In this document: one piece after another, positions 24,878 to 34,828 of the stretch | How positions within the stretch are numbered: position 1 is the first letter of the stretch | How the letters are laid out: every line of letters begins with the position of its first letter | Source: Baaleninema simplex PCC 7105 | GTDB lineage: Bacteria > Cyanobacteriota > Cyanobacteriia > Cyanobacteriales > Geitlerinemataceae | Reading direction: 5' to 3' | Length of the DNA: 64,000 nt | Assembly: GCF_000332355.1 (NCBI RefSeq) | Contig: NZ_KB235957.1 | Coordinates: 66,069 to 130,068, forward strand | Notes under the pieces: generated by a model | The model's database searches: none | Told to the model about the DNA's origin: nothing | The model's input: the letters and a program-made list of their open reading frames with translations, nothing else | Position numbers and translations under genes: made by a program

Positions 24878-27577
24878 CTACTCGAAATTACCATTGCTGT
24901 TGTCGAAATGCACTTGACAGCGTTCGAGATAAATTTGACTGGCCATATCGCAATCGTTGTGCTTCAAACAATGGCGAAACAATCGAGCCGCTTCTCGGTA
25001 AGATTTCAAGTGATACAACATCACGGCTTGCTCGAAGTCCGTTCGTTTCTTCAATTTGGACGCCTTCAGTTCGGGAGCATCGGCATCGAACACTTCAAAC
25101 ACAGAAACCTGTTCCGATTTTCCCTTCACACGAACGCGATCGATCAAGCGAATCGCATAACGGTTCGTATCCTCAAGTTGCAAAAACGTCGAGTGCGAAA
25201 TTAACAACGGAACGCCGTAAACTTTCGTCAACTCCTCAATACGCGCCGACAAGTTCACGGCATCGCTAATCACCGTACTGTCCATGTGGTGAAGTCCGCC
25301 GACCGTTCCCAACATCAGCGATCCCGTATTGATCCCAATACCGATCCGTAACGGGGGGCGATCGGGACGCGTTCGCGTCGTGTTGTACTCGGCGAGCTGT
25401 TCGAGCATGGCAATTCCCGCCTTGACTGCATCGTCGGCACTTTCACCAAACAACGCCATGATGGCGTCGCCTATGTACTTATCAATAAACCCTTGATTCT
25501 CAGAAATCGCCGGTTCCATGCGCGAGAGATAGGCATTAATAAATTTAAAATTGTCCTCCAAACTCATCTGTTCTGAGAGGGTCGTGAAATCGCGAATATC
25601 CGAAAACAATACCGACATTTCTTTCTCGACCGCCTCGCCCAACCGAACGTCGACCAAACTTTCGTATCCCAAAAACGAGAGGAACTCGTGGGGAACGAAC
25701 CGACCGGCGGCGTCCGTTAAATCCTGTTCGGCAGCCAACGCGCGATCGAGATTGCGATTGAGATCGAACAACTCCCGCGTCGCCCGCTGCTGTTCGGCTT
25801 CGGCTTTCTGACGGGCGCCGATGTCCTGAAACGCGACGACGGCGAAACTGACACACCCCTGTCGGTCGAAGATGGGCGATCCCCACATTTCCAAGGGGAC
25901 GACCTCCTCCCCCAACTGCACGTCTAAGACGTTCGCGGGAGACGTGGCACCCTGCAACGCTCGCACGGCAGGTAATTGGTCTTCGGGATAGACCAAATCG
26001 GTTTGGTTGATGTAGGTGTTGGGGGCGCTGCGTCCCTCGTCTGTTGCGCCGGGAAGCAAGCGATCGCCGAGAATTTGTTTGGCCGTGTGGTTGCTGTAAT
26101 ACACTCGTCCGTCGGCGTCTAACACGGTAATGCCCACCGGCAAAGCTTCGAGAAACTGTAACAAGCGGCGATCGCTATCTTGTTGGTCCTCTCGTAGCCG
26201 TCGAGCGGTCGCCAGGAGCGCGACGCCCCATAACGCCGCAGCCGGGGCGACGACGGGCAGCCACACCCCACCGTAAAACGCTCCCACTACCGTCGCACCC
26301 AACACTCCCGCAACGAGGACGAGGCTGCCGCTGAGGATGCCCCATCGTACGCAGGAGGCCGAAGGTTTGCGCGGGCGTCGTCGCCGGAGTCCCAACCCCG
26401 CCACGATCGCCCCGACACTGCCCCACGCGAACGTCCATCCCCACTCGAGCCACGGGGGAATCGCCATCAAGAGCGGCCGGCCCTCGAGCGCGGCACTGAG
26501 AATCTGGCTGACGATATTCGCTTGCACGACGAGGTTGGGGGCGCCGTCGGGCGTGGCCAGCCACCCGCTACTGTAGGGGGTGTAAGTGGTGTCGTTGAGA
26601 CTGGTGGCGGTCGTGCCGATGAGGACGACGCGATCGCGGAACGTTCCCGGCTCGAACTGTCCGTTTAGGACTCGACGGACTGACAGATGGAGAAAGCGAT
26701 CGCCCATCCCGCGATAGTTGAGCAAAATTTGATAGCCTGCGGCGTTGGCGTTAGCGTAACCGCTTTCGCGGCCGCTGAGGGGAGAGAAGACGGCGCGACC
26801 GAGGCGCAGGTGTCGGGAGTCGGCTTCGAGGGCTTCGAGGGTGACGTTTCGCTGTTTCAGGTAGAGTAAGCTCAACCGCACGGCGAAACTCTGTTGTAGA
26901 GTACCGCTGGCGTCGGGGTGAGAGAGCAAGGCGCGGCGAACTTTGCCGTCGCCGTCGAGGACGAAGTCGGCAAATCCCACGAGATCGCGCTGTTTGAGGT
27001 ACGGGGACGGAGCGACGGGATCGCCGACGATTTTTTCGACGCCGACGAGGTTGGGGGTGGTGTTGGCGACCTCGACCCAAGCGTCGTGGCCGGGTTCGAC
27101 CGGTAAATCCCGATAGAGGTTGACACCGATAGCGGCGGGATCGTCTTCGGAAATCGTGCGGACGATTTCGGCCAGAACGCGATCGGGAACCGGCCAGCGA
27201 CCGAACTCTCGCAGGTCGGTTTCGTCCAAGGTCACGAGAACGACGCGATCGTCGATCGGTTCGAGCGGACGCAGGCGGAACAGGCGATCGAGGGCAGCCC
27301 ATTCGAGGAGTTGGAGTCCCCCAAGCGATTCGATCGCAACGACGATCGCACTGACGAGGAGGCTCGAGACGATCCCATCTCGCCACCGCCAGAATTTCGA
27401 CTCTTTAGGTTTGCGCTCCCTGGCGCCACTTGGCGCGGGGTCGCACCGCTGTTGTGGTTTCCCTATCAACGTTTCTGTTCGGCCGTGTTGGTGCTTTAAG
27501 AATTGAAGCGATCGCCCCCCGATGTCGCGCTGTCGGTGTGGTTGCAGTTGTTGTCCCCGCTGCGCTCGGTCTGACAT
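24878..27577 (-). CDS. CHASE2-PAS adenylate cyclase
   Basis: Membrane receptor of 899 residues, predicted to make cAMP. Order: N-terminal basic tail, TM (about 68-88), CHASE2 (92-365), further TMs (375-455), PAS (470-590), coiled linker, class III cyclase (650-830), short helical tail. Asp660 (LFSDIRDF) and Asp704 (YIGD) are the metal ligands; Lys700 and Thr768 are the adenine-type specificity pair seen in class IIIb enzymes. The ATG is supported by AGGAG four bases upstream. The TnpB element begins about 20-30 bases beyond this site, so its insertion lies between the gene and its former promoter. Confidence 0.92.
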   Translation of the reverse strand: MSDRAQRGQQLQPHRQRDIGGRSLQFLKHQHGRTETLIGKPQQRCDPAPSGARERKPKESKFWRWRDGIVSSLLVSAIVVAIESLGGLQLLEWAALDRLFRLRPLEPIDDRVVLVTLDETDLREFGRWPVPDRVLAEIVRTISEDDPAAIGVNLYRDLPVEPGHDAWVEVANTTPNLVGVEKIVGDPVAPSPYLKQRDLVGFADFVLDGDGKVRRALLSHPDASGTLQQSFAVRLSLLYLKQRNVTLEALEADSRHLRLGRAVFSPLSGRESGYANANAAGYQILLNYRGMGDRFLHLSVRRVLNGQFEPGTFRDRVVLIGTTATSLNDTTYTPYSSGWLATPDGAPNLVVQANIVSQILSAALEGRPLLMAIPPWLEWGWTFAWGSVGAIVAGLGLRRRRPRKPSASCVRWGILSGSLVLVAGVLGATVVGAFYGGVWLPVVAPAAALWGVALLATARRLREDQQDSDRRLLQFLEALPVGITVLDADGRVYYSNHTAKQILGDRLLPGATDEGRSAPNTYINQTDLVYPEDQLPAVRALQGATSPANVLDVQLGEEVVPLEMWGSPIFDRQGCVSFAVVAFQDIGARQKAEAEQQRATRELFDLNRNLDRALAAEQDLTDAAGRFVPHEFLSFLGYESLVDVRLGEAVEKEMSVLFSDIRDFTTLSEQMSLEDNFKFINAYLSRMEPAISENQGFIDKYIGDAIMALFGESADDAVKAGIAMLEQLAEYNTTRTRPDRPPLRIGIGINTGSLMLGTVGGLHHMDSTVISDAVNLSARIEELTKVYGVPLLISHSTFLQLEDTNRYAIRLIDRVRVKGKSEQVSVFEVFDADAPELKASKLKKRTDFEQAVMLYHLKSYREAARLFRHCLKHNDCDMASQIYLERCQVHFDNSNGNFE

Positions 27578-27599
27578 TTATCTCCTGGGGGGTTCGGGG

Positions 27600-29036
27600 G
27601 GCTATAAGACCCACGCCATAATCTTTGATTTGGCGTGGGATACATGGACTCCCCGCGCTTGTCGATTCCCCTAGATGGGGATGAGACAAGCATTTACCAA
27701 GTAACATACTTCCAGTAAATAGTGTGTACTAGAGGTATGCTGACCATGAACTACCGCTATCGCATCTATCCCGACTCCGCTCAACAGGAAACCCTGTTTG
27801 AGTGGATGGAAACTTGTCGCAATGCCTATAACTATGCGTTGCGAGAGATAAAGGATTGGTGCAATAGCCGGAAGTGTCCCGTAGACCGATGCTCGATCGA
27901 GCAGGAATACATTCTGCCTGCGGATTTGAAATTCCCCAGCGAAGTGCAGCAATTGAACGCTCTGCCAAACGCCAAAAAGGAATTTCCGCGTTTGGGAGAT
28001 GTGCCTTCTCAAGTTTTGCAGCAAGCCATCAAGCAACTGCACAGAGCTTGGGAAGGGTTCCAGGGACGTGGATTTGGATTCCCCCGATTCAAAAAATACG
28101 GGCAGTTCAAATCGCTGTTGTTTCCCCAGTTCAAAGACAGTCCTATCACAGAGTTGCATTTGAAGCTGCCGAAAATCGGATTGATTCCGATTAACTTGCA
28201 CCGCCCGATCCCTGATGGGTTTGTGGTGAAGCAGGTGCGGATTCTCAAGAAGGCAGATAGATGGTATGCATTGGTCAACATTCAGTGCGACGTTAGCGTT
28301 CGAGATCCTATGCCACATGGTCATCCCGTTGGCGTAGATGTGGGACTGGAGAAGTTTCTGGCAACCAGTGACGGTGTTCTCGTAAAGCCGCCTAAGTTCT
28401 TTAAGCAAAAGCAAAGCAAGCTGAAATTGCTGCAACGCAGGCTGAGTAGAAAACAGAAGCGGTCTAAAAATTACGAGAAGCAGCGCATTAAGGTTGCACG
28501 GATGCATCACGAGATTGACAACACTCGCAAGGATTTCCACTTTAAGCAAGCCCATGCTCTTTGTGATACTGCCGATATGGTCTTCATGGAAGATCTGGAC
28601 TATCGGGTTAGCGCCAAAGGGATGCTGGGTAAGCACATGCTGGATGCTGCTTTTGGTCAGTTCCGAAGCATTACCAGATATGTGTGCTGGAAGCGCGGGA
28701 AGTTCTTTGCGGAAGTTGACGCAAATGGCACGTCCCAAACCTGCCCCGAATGTGGAGCAAGAGTCCAGAAAGATTTGAGTGTGAGGGTGCATCATTGTCC
28801 TGAGTGCGACTATACGACGGACAGGGATGTGGCAAGCGGTCAAGTCATTCGCAATCGAGGGTTAAGCCTCCTCAGTACCCCAGGGCTTGGGGGAATCGAA
28901 AGTGTCTGTGCAGGCGTACTACCGGGGTCGGAAACGACTAGGCAAGTGCCGAAATCCCGAAAGGGAGTAACCAGAAAAGCCAAGAAGTGATTCTTGGAAG
29001 CCCACACTGTAATCTTTGATTCAGCGTGGGAGGATG
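27600..29036 (+). mobile_element. IS605-type element carrying only tnpB
   Basis: Both ends carry hairpins with the identical 12-base loop TAATCTTTGATT. Left: CCCACGCCA/TGGCGTGGG (27610-27639). Right: CCCACACTG/CAGCGTGGG with one mismatch (29001-29030). Another perfect hairpin, CCAAGAA/TTCTTGG (28980-28997), spans the tnpB stop. The element separates two genes of the CHASE2 block and ends next to the stop of the upstream one. No tnpA is present, so mobility would need a helper transposase. The outer limits are approximate. Confidence 0.8.
27737..28990 (+). CDS. tnpB: TnpB RNA-guided nuclease
   Basis: OMEGA-type nuclease of IS200/IS605 elements and ancestor of Cas12; it cuts DNA guided by a right-end RNA and helps the element persist. 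417 residues from the ATG at 27737 (another ATG at 27746 is possible). The RuvC triad is complete: Asp in VGVDVGLEK, Glu in VFMEDLD, Asp in TDRDVASGQ. The zinc-finger cysteines CPECG and CPECD are present. The right-end reRNA would come from the last part of the gene plus the hairpin-rich sequence to about 29036. Confidence 0.93.
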   Translation: MLTMNYRYRIYPDSAQQETLFEWMETCRNAYNYALREIKDWCNSRKCPVDRCSIEQEYILPADLKFPSEVQQLNALPNAKKEFPRLGDVPSQVLQQAIKQLHRAWEGFQGRGFGFPRFKKYGQFKSLLFPQFKDSPITELHLKLPKIGLIPINLHRPIPDGFVVKQVRILKKADRWYALVNIQCDVSVRDPMPHGHPVGVDVGLEKFLATSDGVLVKPPKFFKQKQSKLKLLQRRLSRKQKRSKNYEKQRIKVARMHHEIDNTRKDFHFKQAHALCDTADMVFMEDLDYRVSAKGMLGKHMLDAAFGQFRSITRYVCWKRGKFFAEVDANGTSQTCPECGARVQKDLSVRVHHCPECDYTTDRDVASGQVIRNRGLSLLSTPGLGGIESVCAGVLPGSETTRQVPKSRKGVTRKAKK

Positions 29037-29039
29037 TCA

Positions 29040-30803
29040 CTAATATATCGGTCGCTGGGGAATTGGGGGACAAACGTAGGTACGGTAGCGATCGCGCCCG
29101 TCTGCCTTCGCCAGATACAAGGCGCGATCGGCAGCTTCGACGAGATCTTTCGCCTGAAGCGACCGGCAATGGTAACTGCTGACGACGCCGCAGCTGAGGG
29201 TGACGACGTGGCTCGTCGCCGAGCTAGCATGGTCGATATGGAGGGCGCGGACGTTCTGACAGATGCGGCGAGCGATGTTGATGGCGTCGTGCAGGTCGGT
29301 TTCGGGCAAGATCGCGATGAATTCTTCTCCACCGTAGCGTGCGACGAAATCTTGGCTGCGTACCGATTCAGCAATGGTGCGGGCGATTTCTTGGAGGCAG
29401 CGATCGCCGGCGGGGTGGCCGTAGGTGTCGTTGTAATTTTTGAAATAATCCACGTCGCACAGAACGATCGAGAGGTTTCGATCGCCTTGGCTGTGACAGT
29501 CTGTCCAAACGCGTTCGAGAAAGCGATCGCAGGCGTAGCGGTTGCCCACTTGCGTTAAGCTGTCCGTGGCCACGAGCCGTTGCAGATGAAAGCTGTAGGT
29601 GGAGGTCGTGACGACGACCGTGGTAAAAAGGGCGAACAGAGGAGAAACCACGGGAATCCACCAGCCCCAGAGAAACGCGACGTAACTGCCTAGTAAGAGT
29701 CCGGCTGCGGCGGCCGTCGTCCACAGCATCGGGACGGCCGAAGCATACTGATGTTGCGTCAAGACTTTCCAACTGGCGATCGCCGCCGTTCCAGAGAGAC
29801 TGAAGATCCAGAGCCAGGTTCCCCATTGCGGCAGCGGACGTAACTGAGAGCGACCGTCGAGGGCTGCGCTGAGAATTTGACTGACGATGTTCGCGTGGAC
29901 GACAAGCCCCGAAGTTCGTTGGGTTTCGGGGACGAAGGGGGTGCTGTAGGGAGTGTAAAACAAGTCGTTGAGACTGGTGGCGGTCGAACCGATGAGAACG
30001 ACGCGATCGCGCACGAGATCGGGAGAAACGCGGTCTCGGAACACCTCGAGGAACGACACCCGCTCGAAGCGATCGAGCGTGCCGCGATAGTCCAGTAGGA
30101 TTTGATAGCCAGCGGTGGGGGCGTTGACGTAACCGCCTTGGTTGGGTTGCAGGGGAACGAACCGCGCCCGACCCCAGCCGAGCTGTCGTCCCCGACGCCC
30201 GAGGGCTTCGAGTTTGACGCCGAGGGGATCGAGGTAGAGCGTCGCCAAGCGAACGGCGAAACTCAGTTGTAGCTGACCTTGGGAATCGGGGTGAGAGAGT
30301 AGGGCGCGACGAATTTTCCCGTCGGCATCGAGGACGAGATCGACAAACCCGACGCGATCGCTCCCGGCGATAGTTGGGGGAGGGGCGACGGGTTCTCCGG
30401 CAATTTTTTCAACGCCGATGAGGTTCGGTGTCGTTCGCAGCGTCTCGACAAACTCGGCGTGACCGGGTTCGACGGGTAGGTCTCGGTAGATGTCTAGCCC
30501 GATGGCAGCGGGTTCGTGCTGCTGTAGGGTGTTGACGACGCGATTCAGGGCAGCATCGGGAAGCGGCCAGGCTTGGAAGTGTTTGAGTTCGGTTTCGTCG
30601 ATGGTGACGAGGAGTAGGCGAGCGTCGATCGCTTCCTCGGGTCGCAGGCGAAAAAAGCTATCGAGCGCTGCCCATTCGAGGAGTTGGAACGCACCCGTTG
30701 CGGTAGCCGCTGTGGTGGCAACGGCCACCGCCAAACCGACGATCGTTGGGGTTTTCGTTTTCCATCCTTCGAGCCGCTTGCGAACTTTCGAGTACATTCC
30801 CAT
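29040..30803 (-). CDS. CHASE2-GGDEF diguanylate cyclase (B)
   Basis: Paralogue of the protein at 22333-24099. 587 residues: TM (about 22-42), CHASE2 (45-320), further TMs (328-400) and GGDEF (408-575) with ATDSLTQVGNRYACD, LCDVDYFKNYND and GGEEF at 491-495. An RxxD-type inhibitory site upstream of GGEEF is not evident; the position reads SVRSQDF, whose spacing could allow one. The stop abuts the TnpB element's right end. The DUF928 stop-to-start gap on the upstream side is only 20 bases, so the two are likely co-transcribed. Confidence 0.92.
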   Translation of the reverse strand: MGMYSKVRKRLEGWKTKTPTIVGLAVAVATTAATATGAFQLLEWAALDSFFRLRPEEAIDARLLLVTIDETELKHFQAWPLPDAALNRVVNTLQQHEPAAIGLDIYRDLPVEPGHAEFVETLRTTPNLIGVEKIAGEPVAPPPTIAGSDRVGFVDLVLDADGKIRRALLSHPDSQGQLQLSFAVRLATLYLDPLGVKLEALGRRGRQLGWGRARFVPLQPNQGGYVNAPTAGYQILLDYRGTLDRFERVSFLEVFRDRVSPDLVRDRVVLIGSTATSLNDLFYTPYSTPFVPETQRTSGLVVHANIVSQILSAALDGRSQLRPLPQWGTWLWIFSLSGTAAIASWKVLTQHQYASAVPMLWTTAAAAGLLLGSYVAFLWGWWIPVVSPLFALFTTVVVTTSTYSFHLQRLVATDSLTQVGNRYACDRFLERVWTDCHSQGDRNLSIVLCDVDYFKNYNDTYGHPAGDRCLQEIARTIAESVRSQDFVARYGGEEFIAILPETDLHDAINIARRICQNVRALHIDHASSATSHVVTLSCGVVSSYHCRSLQAKDLVEAADRALYLAKADGRDRYRTYVCPPIPQRPIY

Positions 30804-30823
30804 GTGGCGTCAGGAAAGCCGTG

Positions 30824-31600
30824 CTAGAAACTGACGAGTGGCTCGGAGGCGATAGGGTCTAACCCCACTTCGACGAGTAAGTTTTCCCAAGTTTGAAGCA
30901 ACTGAGTATTGTTGGGACGATGGGTGTATTCCCCTGCCAAGGCCGACAGTGTGTCGTACCACAATCCGGCTTCTCCATACCAAGCCGCTCGTTCGACAGC
31001 CGAAAGACGGTCGAACTGAGGTGGGAGTTCGACTGCCGAAGCGACTCGGCGCACGCGACCTTCGATCCAAGGCAGATCGGTTGGGGCGGGCTGGCAAAGG
31101 ATGCCGAGCTGCCAACGATAGATGCGATCGAAGTCTAGCGGCGGCACGTCCGACGGTAAGGTGATGCGGACGATACCCGGCGTCTCGGCTAGGGAAATTT
31201 CGCGGCTGTAGATTTCGCGATCGTCTTCGTCTTTGAGGCTGAAGTAAGCCGCTTCGGCGTGGGTTTCCGGCACGTAGGCAAAAAACTCGGGCCGCTCCGA
31301 CAGGGTCAATCCCACTTGGCGATCGGGAACGAGGGCGGAGAGGGGAACCTCACTGGTCGGATCTTGCCGACATTTAAGGGCGGCCGGTCGGGTCGCACCG
31401 CCGGCCGAATCGTCTAAGGTCTCGTCTGTTGGCGGATCGAAGGTGACGTCCGGAACGTTCGCACGCTCAGACTGGCTCGTTGCCACGTCCACCTTCGCGG
31501 TTTTAGCGACCCCGTCGAGCGTACTTGCACCAAACAAGACAGTTCCTGCCAGCGTTGCTGTTAAAAGGCGATAAAGAGAGTTGGGGTTCTGCTCGAACAT
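30824..31600 (-). CDS. DUF928 exported protein
   Basis: A 258-residue secreted or periplasmic protein. An N-terminal signal-like segment (LLTATLAGTVLFGAS) is followed by a disordered region. The DUF928 core then shows LSALVP, a Gly-rich beta segment, FFAYVPETHAEAAYFSL, PGIVRITLP, YRWQLGILCQP and the closing GLWYDTLSALAGEY. The function is unknown. DUF928 genes sit next to CHASE2 and CHAT genes in many cyanobacteria, exactly the order seen here, which points to a shared surface or stress-sensing pathway. Only 20 bases separate it from the CHASE2-GGDEF gene. Confidence 0.85.
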   Translation of the reverse strand: MFEQNPNSLYRLLTATLAGTVLFGASTLDGVAKTAKVDVATSQSERANVPDVTFDPPTDETLDDSAGGATRPAALKCRQDPTSEVPLSALVPDRQVGLTLSERPEFFAYVPETHAEAAYFSLKDEDDREIYSREISLAETPGIVRITLPSDVPPLDFDRIYRWQLGILCQPAPTDLPWIEGRVRRVASAVELPPQFDRLSAVERAAWYGEAGLWYDTLSALAGEYTHRPNNTQLLQTWENLLVEVGLDPIASEPLVSF

Positions 31601-31980
31601 GACGCCACCTTCGCTCGTTTGTTTTGGCAGAAATTACAGTTCCATGATAATCGATTTTTTGGCGATCGCACGCTATAATTTACGGATTTTTACGCTCGCT
31701 TTACACTCACGTCTTGACGATCGTCGGGGGTTTTACCCCTTACGCGATAGTTCGTCCGTAAATTCTCTGGTTTTTTTACGTGAAACTGCGTAAATTGCGA
31801 TCCCGGCACTGTTGAAATTTGCGTGTTTGTGTCTCAGTAAGAACGGCTCGAATCGCTGTTTGAAGCCGAGTTTAAAGTGTAAGATTCGATATTTCGAGAG
31901 AGTAGGAGTCGATACCCGTCAAAACGGGTCGCGATCGCGCGATCGAGGATTTCGATCGCAACGTTTTTAAAACTCGATCT

Positions 31981-34581
31981 TTACAGCCAATTTCCCACTA
32001 AAACAAACGGCGACCAATAAAACGGATGGTTGTATTGCGAGGTTTGAATTAACGTCAACTGGGCTTGTCGCAACGCCTCCGCTTTCGATCGCTCGGGATG
32101 GCGACGTAAGTGTTCGTAAAACGCCTCCATTAACTGGGGAGTCGAGAGATCGTTGACCGCCCACAGGGTCGCGAGGGTACTGCGAGCGCCCGATCTCACC
32201 GCAAACCCCGCCAGTCCCAACGCCGCCCGTTTGTCGCCGGCCGCCGTCTGACAGGCACTCAAAACCAGTAAATCGATGGGAACCCGCGTTCCCGTTTCCC
32301 GCGATCGCAGCAACCGATCTAAATCCTTCACCTTAATTTCGCCATCCCAGGTCACCAAATAGGTTTCTTCGGCATCGGAACTAAACTGTCCGTGGGTCGC
32401 CAAATGAAGGATAGAAAACGGCCGCTCTCGAACCTGTCCACGAACTCGCGCTTTGGTAAACTCCCGATCTAAAAGAATTTCTCCCGCCAGCAGCGACGAA
32501 ATTTTCTGAATTTCTGCCTTGACGCCCGGTAGTGCGGCGTATCCTCGCCGAGATTCCGAAAGTCCTCCCATCAAAGCCAAAGACGTTTCGGACGACTCGT
32601 TCTCGTTCCCTTGTAACAACCGCAAACTCGGAGCGAGGGCAACAGCGTAGCGTTCGATTAAATAGCGCTCTCCATCGTGCAAAGCGGCCATGGGCAAGTT
32701 TCGTAACATCCCGTCGAGGACGAACACTAAAGTCTCGGTGTCGCGGCGCTCGAGCAAAGATTCAGCCGGTCGGATCAGCCAATCGTAGAGCGTTTGCGCC
32801 CGCTCCAAGCGCAAGCGTTCGGGAAAAATCGGATTCAGGTACTGCACCCAATCTTCCAGCGTGCGATCGATCTCCTCTTCTAAGACGGGCGTGGCATAGT
32901 GACGTAACGGTTGTCCGGGGATCGAGAGAACAACGGCTAAGCGATCGGGTAAAACAATCGGGTACACCACCACCGCGTTAGCGTCGATGGCATCGATTTG
33001 TACCGGTCGAGCGTCGAGACAGGCTTCTCGGAAAAAGTTGTCCAACTCCGCCAGTTGCAACGCTTCGATGGTCTCGCGAGCTTTTTGAAGGTTCGCTTGG
33101 GGAATCTCCGCATCCAGTCCGTTCGGCGTCAGCAGCAAATCCACCAACTGACGGTATACCGGCTCGACGCTGTCGCGAAACGAAAACTGAGCTTCTGGAG
33201 CGATCGCCGCTAAATCTCGCCGCAATCCCTGTAAACTCTCGATGGCACTGCTGTAAACCGAGATGGCGCTTTCGTAATCTCCCTGTTGTTTCAACACGCG
33301 CCCGAGCTGCCATTGCCAGCGGGCGGCGATATCGTTAGCATCGACAGTTTGCGCGACCGAGAGCGCCCGTTCGGTGAGTCGCCGCGCCTCCGTCCACTGC
33401 TGGCTTTCCTCGTACAAGCGACCCAACTGTCCCAACGCGTAAGCCTCAGAGCGGGGATCGTCGAGTTGTCGGGCTTGCAGGACGGCATCGGCTAACAGTT
33501 GGGCGATGGCAGTTCGGTCGAGGGGTAACTCGGGAGTTTGTTCGGACAACTCGAGCCAGCTTTGGGTGAAGTTCACCCGAGCGTACACGCCCCGGCGACT
33601 CGGAGGCAGGTCTTCGAGCGCCTCGTACAACGCAGAGAGCCTCGGGAGTGCTGCGTCGGGGGTTTTCTGTTGGGCGAACAAACTGGCACTGTTGACTTGT
33701 GCCTCGATACGCCCCAATACGGTCGTCGCAGCGGTGGCTGACCGGTCGTAATAGTCGGCGGCCGCCTCGAAGTTGTTGTCAGCCCGTTCGGTGTTGCCCA
33801 AGGCTAGTAAAATCGGGCTGAGGTCGAACGTCTCGTCGAGTCGTCGGGCGATGGCGAGACTGTCTTCGAGGACGCGCCGGGCTTCGTGGCGATCGCCGAG
33901 GACGTAGAGGGCGTTTCCCAAACTGAGGAGTCCCGTGGCTTTAACGGCTGAATCCGGTAGGGTTGCGAGGTCGGCGTTGGCCTCGTCGAGCAAGAGTTGC
34001 GATCGCCGGTACAGTCCTAAAACTTGTAACGCTTGAGCGCGATCGATCTCGGCCCCGAGTCGTCCGAGTTCGTCCCCAGCTCGGGCGTACCACCGTCCGG
34101 CCTGTTCCCAACTGCTGAGGGCCGCTTCGGCACGTCCGAGGTTGAGTTGGAAGTTCCCCAAAATGTTAAAGGCTTGGGCGTAAACGGCACTGGCTCGGGA
34201 GTCGTCTCGCGTCGGGTCGATCGCCTCGATCGCCCGGTCGAGTAAGACCTCAGCTTGACGCCAATGTCCCAAATCTTGATAGGCCAGGGACAGATAGCTG
34301 CGGGCCAAAACCGCATCGAGAGACGCCCCCTGACGGTCGGATAAGGTCGCGGCTTGCTGCCAGGCATCGATGGCTTCCGAGAGCCTGCCCGATTCGTAGT
34401 GTCGTCGTCCCTGTTCGAGCCACGGCGTCGCGGCGGCAGACGGTTCGACGATGACCGATCGTGCGTTGGCTGCCAGCAGGGGCGGAACGGCAACGCCAAA
34501 CAGCCAAGCGGCGAGAAAAAGGACGACCGAGGTGGCGAGACGTTTTTTGCGCCGTGAGTTTTTCGTCGCGAGTCGTTTCAC
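31981..34581 (-). CDS. TPR-CHAT protease-like exported protein
   Basis: 866 residues: a signal peptide (basic start, then SVVLFLAAWLFGVAVPPLLA), about ten TPR helices (roughly 50-450), and a C-terminal CHAT domain of the caspase/separase (clan CD) fold. The catalytic dyad is His730 (LHLATHGQF) and Cys777 (LSACQTAAG), both intact. It is probably periplasmic or surface-exposed, given the signal peptide. It is the first gene of the minus-strand CHAT > DUF928 > CHASE2 series, with a 380-base gap (31601-31980) that I could not assign to any feature. Confidence 0.9.
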   Translation of the reverse strand: MKRLATKNSRRKKRLATSVVLFLAAWLFGVAVPPLLAANARSVIVEPSAAATPWLEQGRRHYESGRLSEAIDAWQQAATLSDRQGASLDAVLARSYLSLAYQDLGHWRQAEVLLDRAIEAIDPTRDDSRASAVYAQAFNILGNFQLNLGRAEAALSSWEQAGRWYARAGDELGRLGAEIDRAQALQVLGLYRRSQLLLDEANADLATLPDSAVKATGLLSLGNALYVLGDRHEARRVLEDSLAIARRLDETFDLSPILLALGNTERADNNFEAAADYYDRSATAATTVLGRIEAQVNSASLFAQQKTPDAALPRLSALYEALEDLPPSRRGVYARVNFTQSWLELSEQTPELPLDRTAIAQLLADAVLQARQLDDPRSEAYALGQLGRLYEESQQWTEARRLTERALSVAQTVDANDIAARWQWQLGRVLKQQGDYESAISVYSSAIESLQGLRRDLAAIAPEAQFSFRDSVEPVYRQLVDLLLTPNGLDAEIPQANLQKARETIEALQLAELDNFFREACLDARPVQIDAIDANAVVVYPIVLPDRLAVVLSIPGQPLRHYATPVLEEEIDRTLEDWVQYLNPIFPERLRLERAQTLYDWLIRPAESLLERRDTETLVFVLDGMLRNLPMAALHDGERYLIERYAVALAPSLRLLQGNENESSETSLALMGGLSESRRGYAALPGVKAEIQKISSLLAGEILLDREFTKARVRGQVRERPFSILHLATHGQFSSDAEETYLVTWDGEIKVKDLDRLLRSRETGTRVPIDLLVLSACQTAAGDKRAALGLAGFAVRSGARSTLATLWAVNDLSTPQLMEAFYEHLRRHPERSKAEALRQAQLTLIQTSQYNHPFYWSPFVLVGNWL

Positions 34582-34828
34582 CGTCGTTACAGCCCCCCTG
34601 GTCTAGCCGGACGAGGACAGGTCGCTCGTTGGGTTCGCTTGCCCTGACAATTCTTGACAGCGCGAATTTGCACCGCTATTTCAATTATCGGCCATCGGCC
34701 ACAGAAAACTTGAGTAAAATTACGGAAAACCATCGATCGATTCCTCGAAAAAGTATACGGGAAACACGGTTGGAATTCGAGGGTAACTAACAGATACAAT
34801 AGATAAAACGAACGCTTTTGCCGCCATC

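Noticed and set aside
27671-28843. 390-codon minus-strand frame opposite tnpB
   Set aside because: It is the antisense shadow of an intact TnpB with all RuvC residues, and its product resembles no family.
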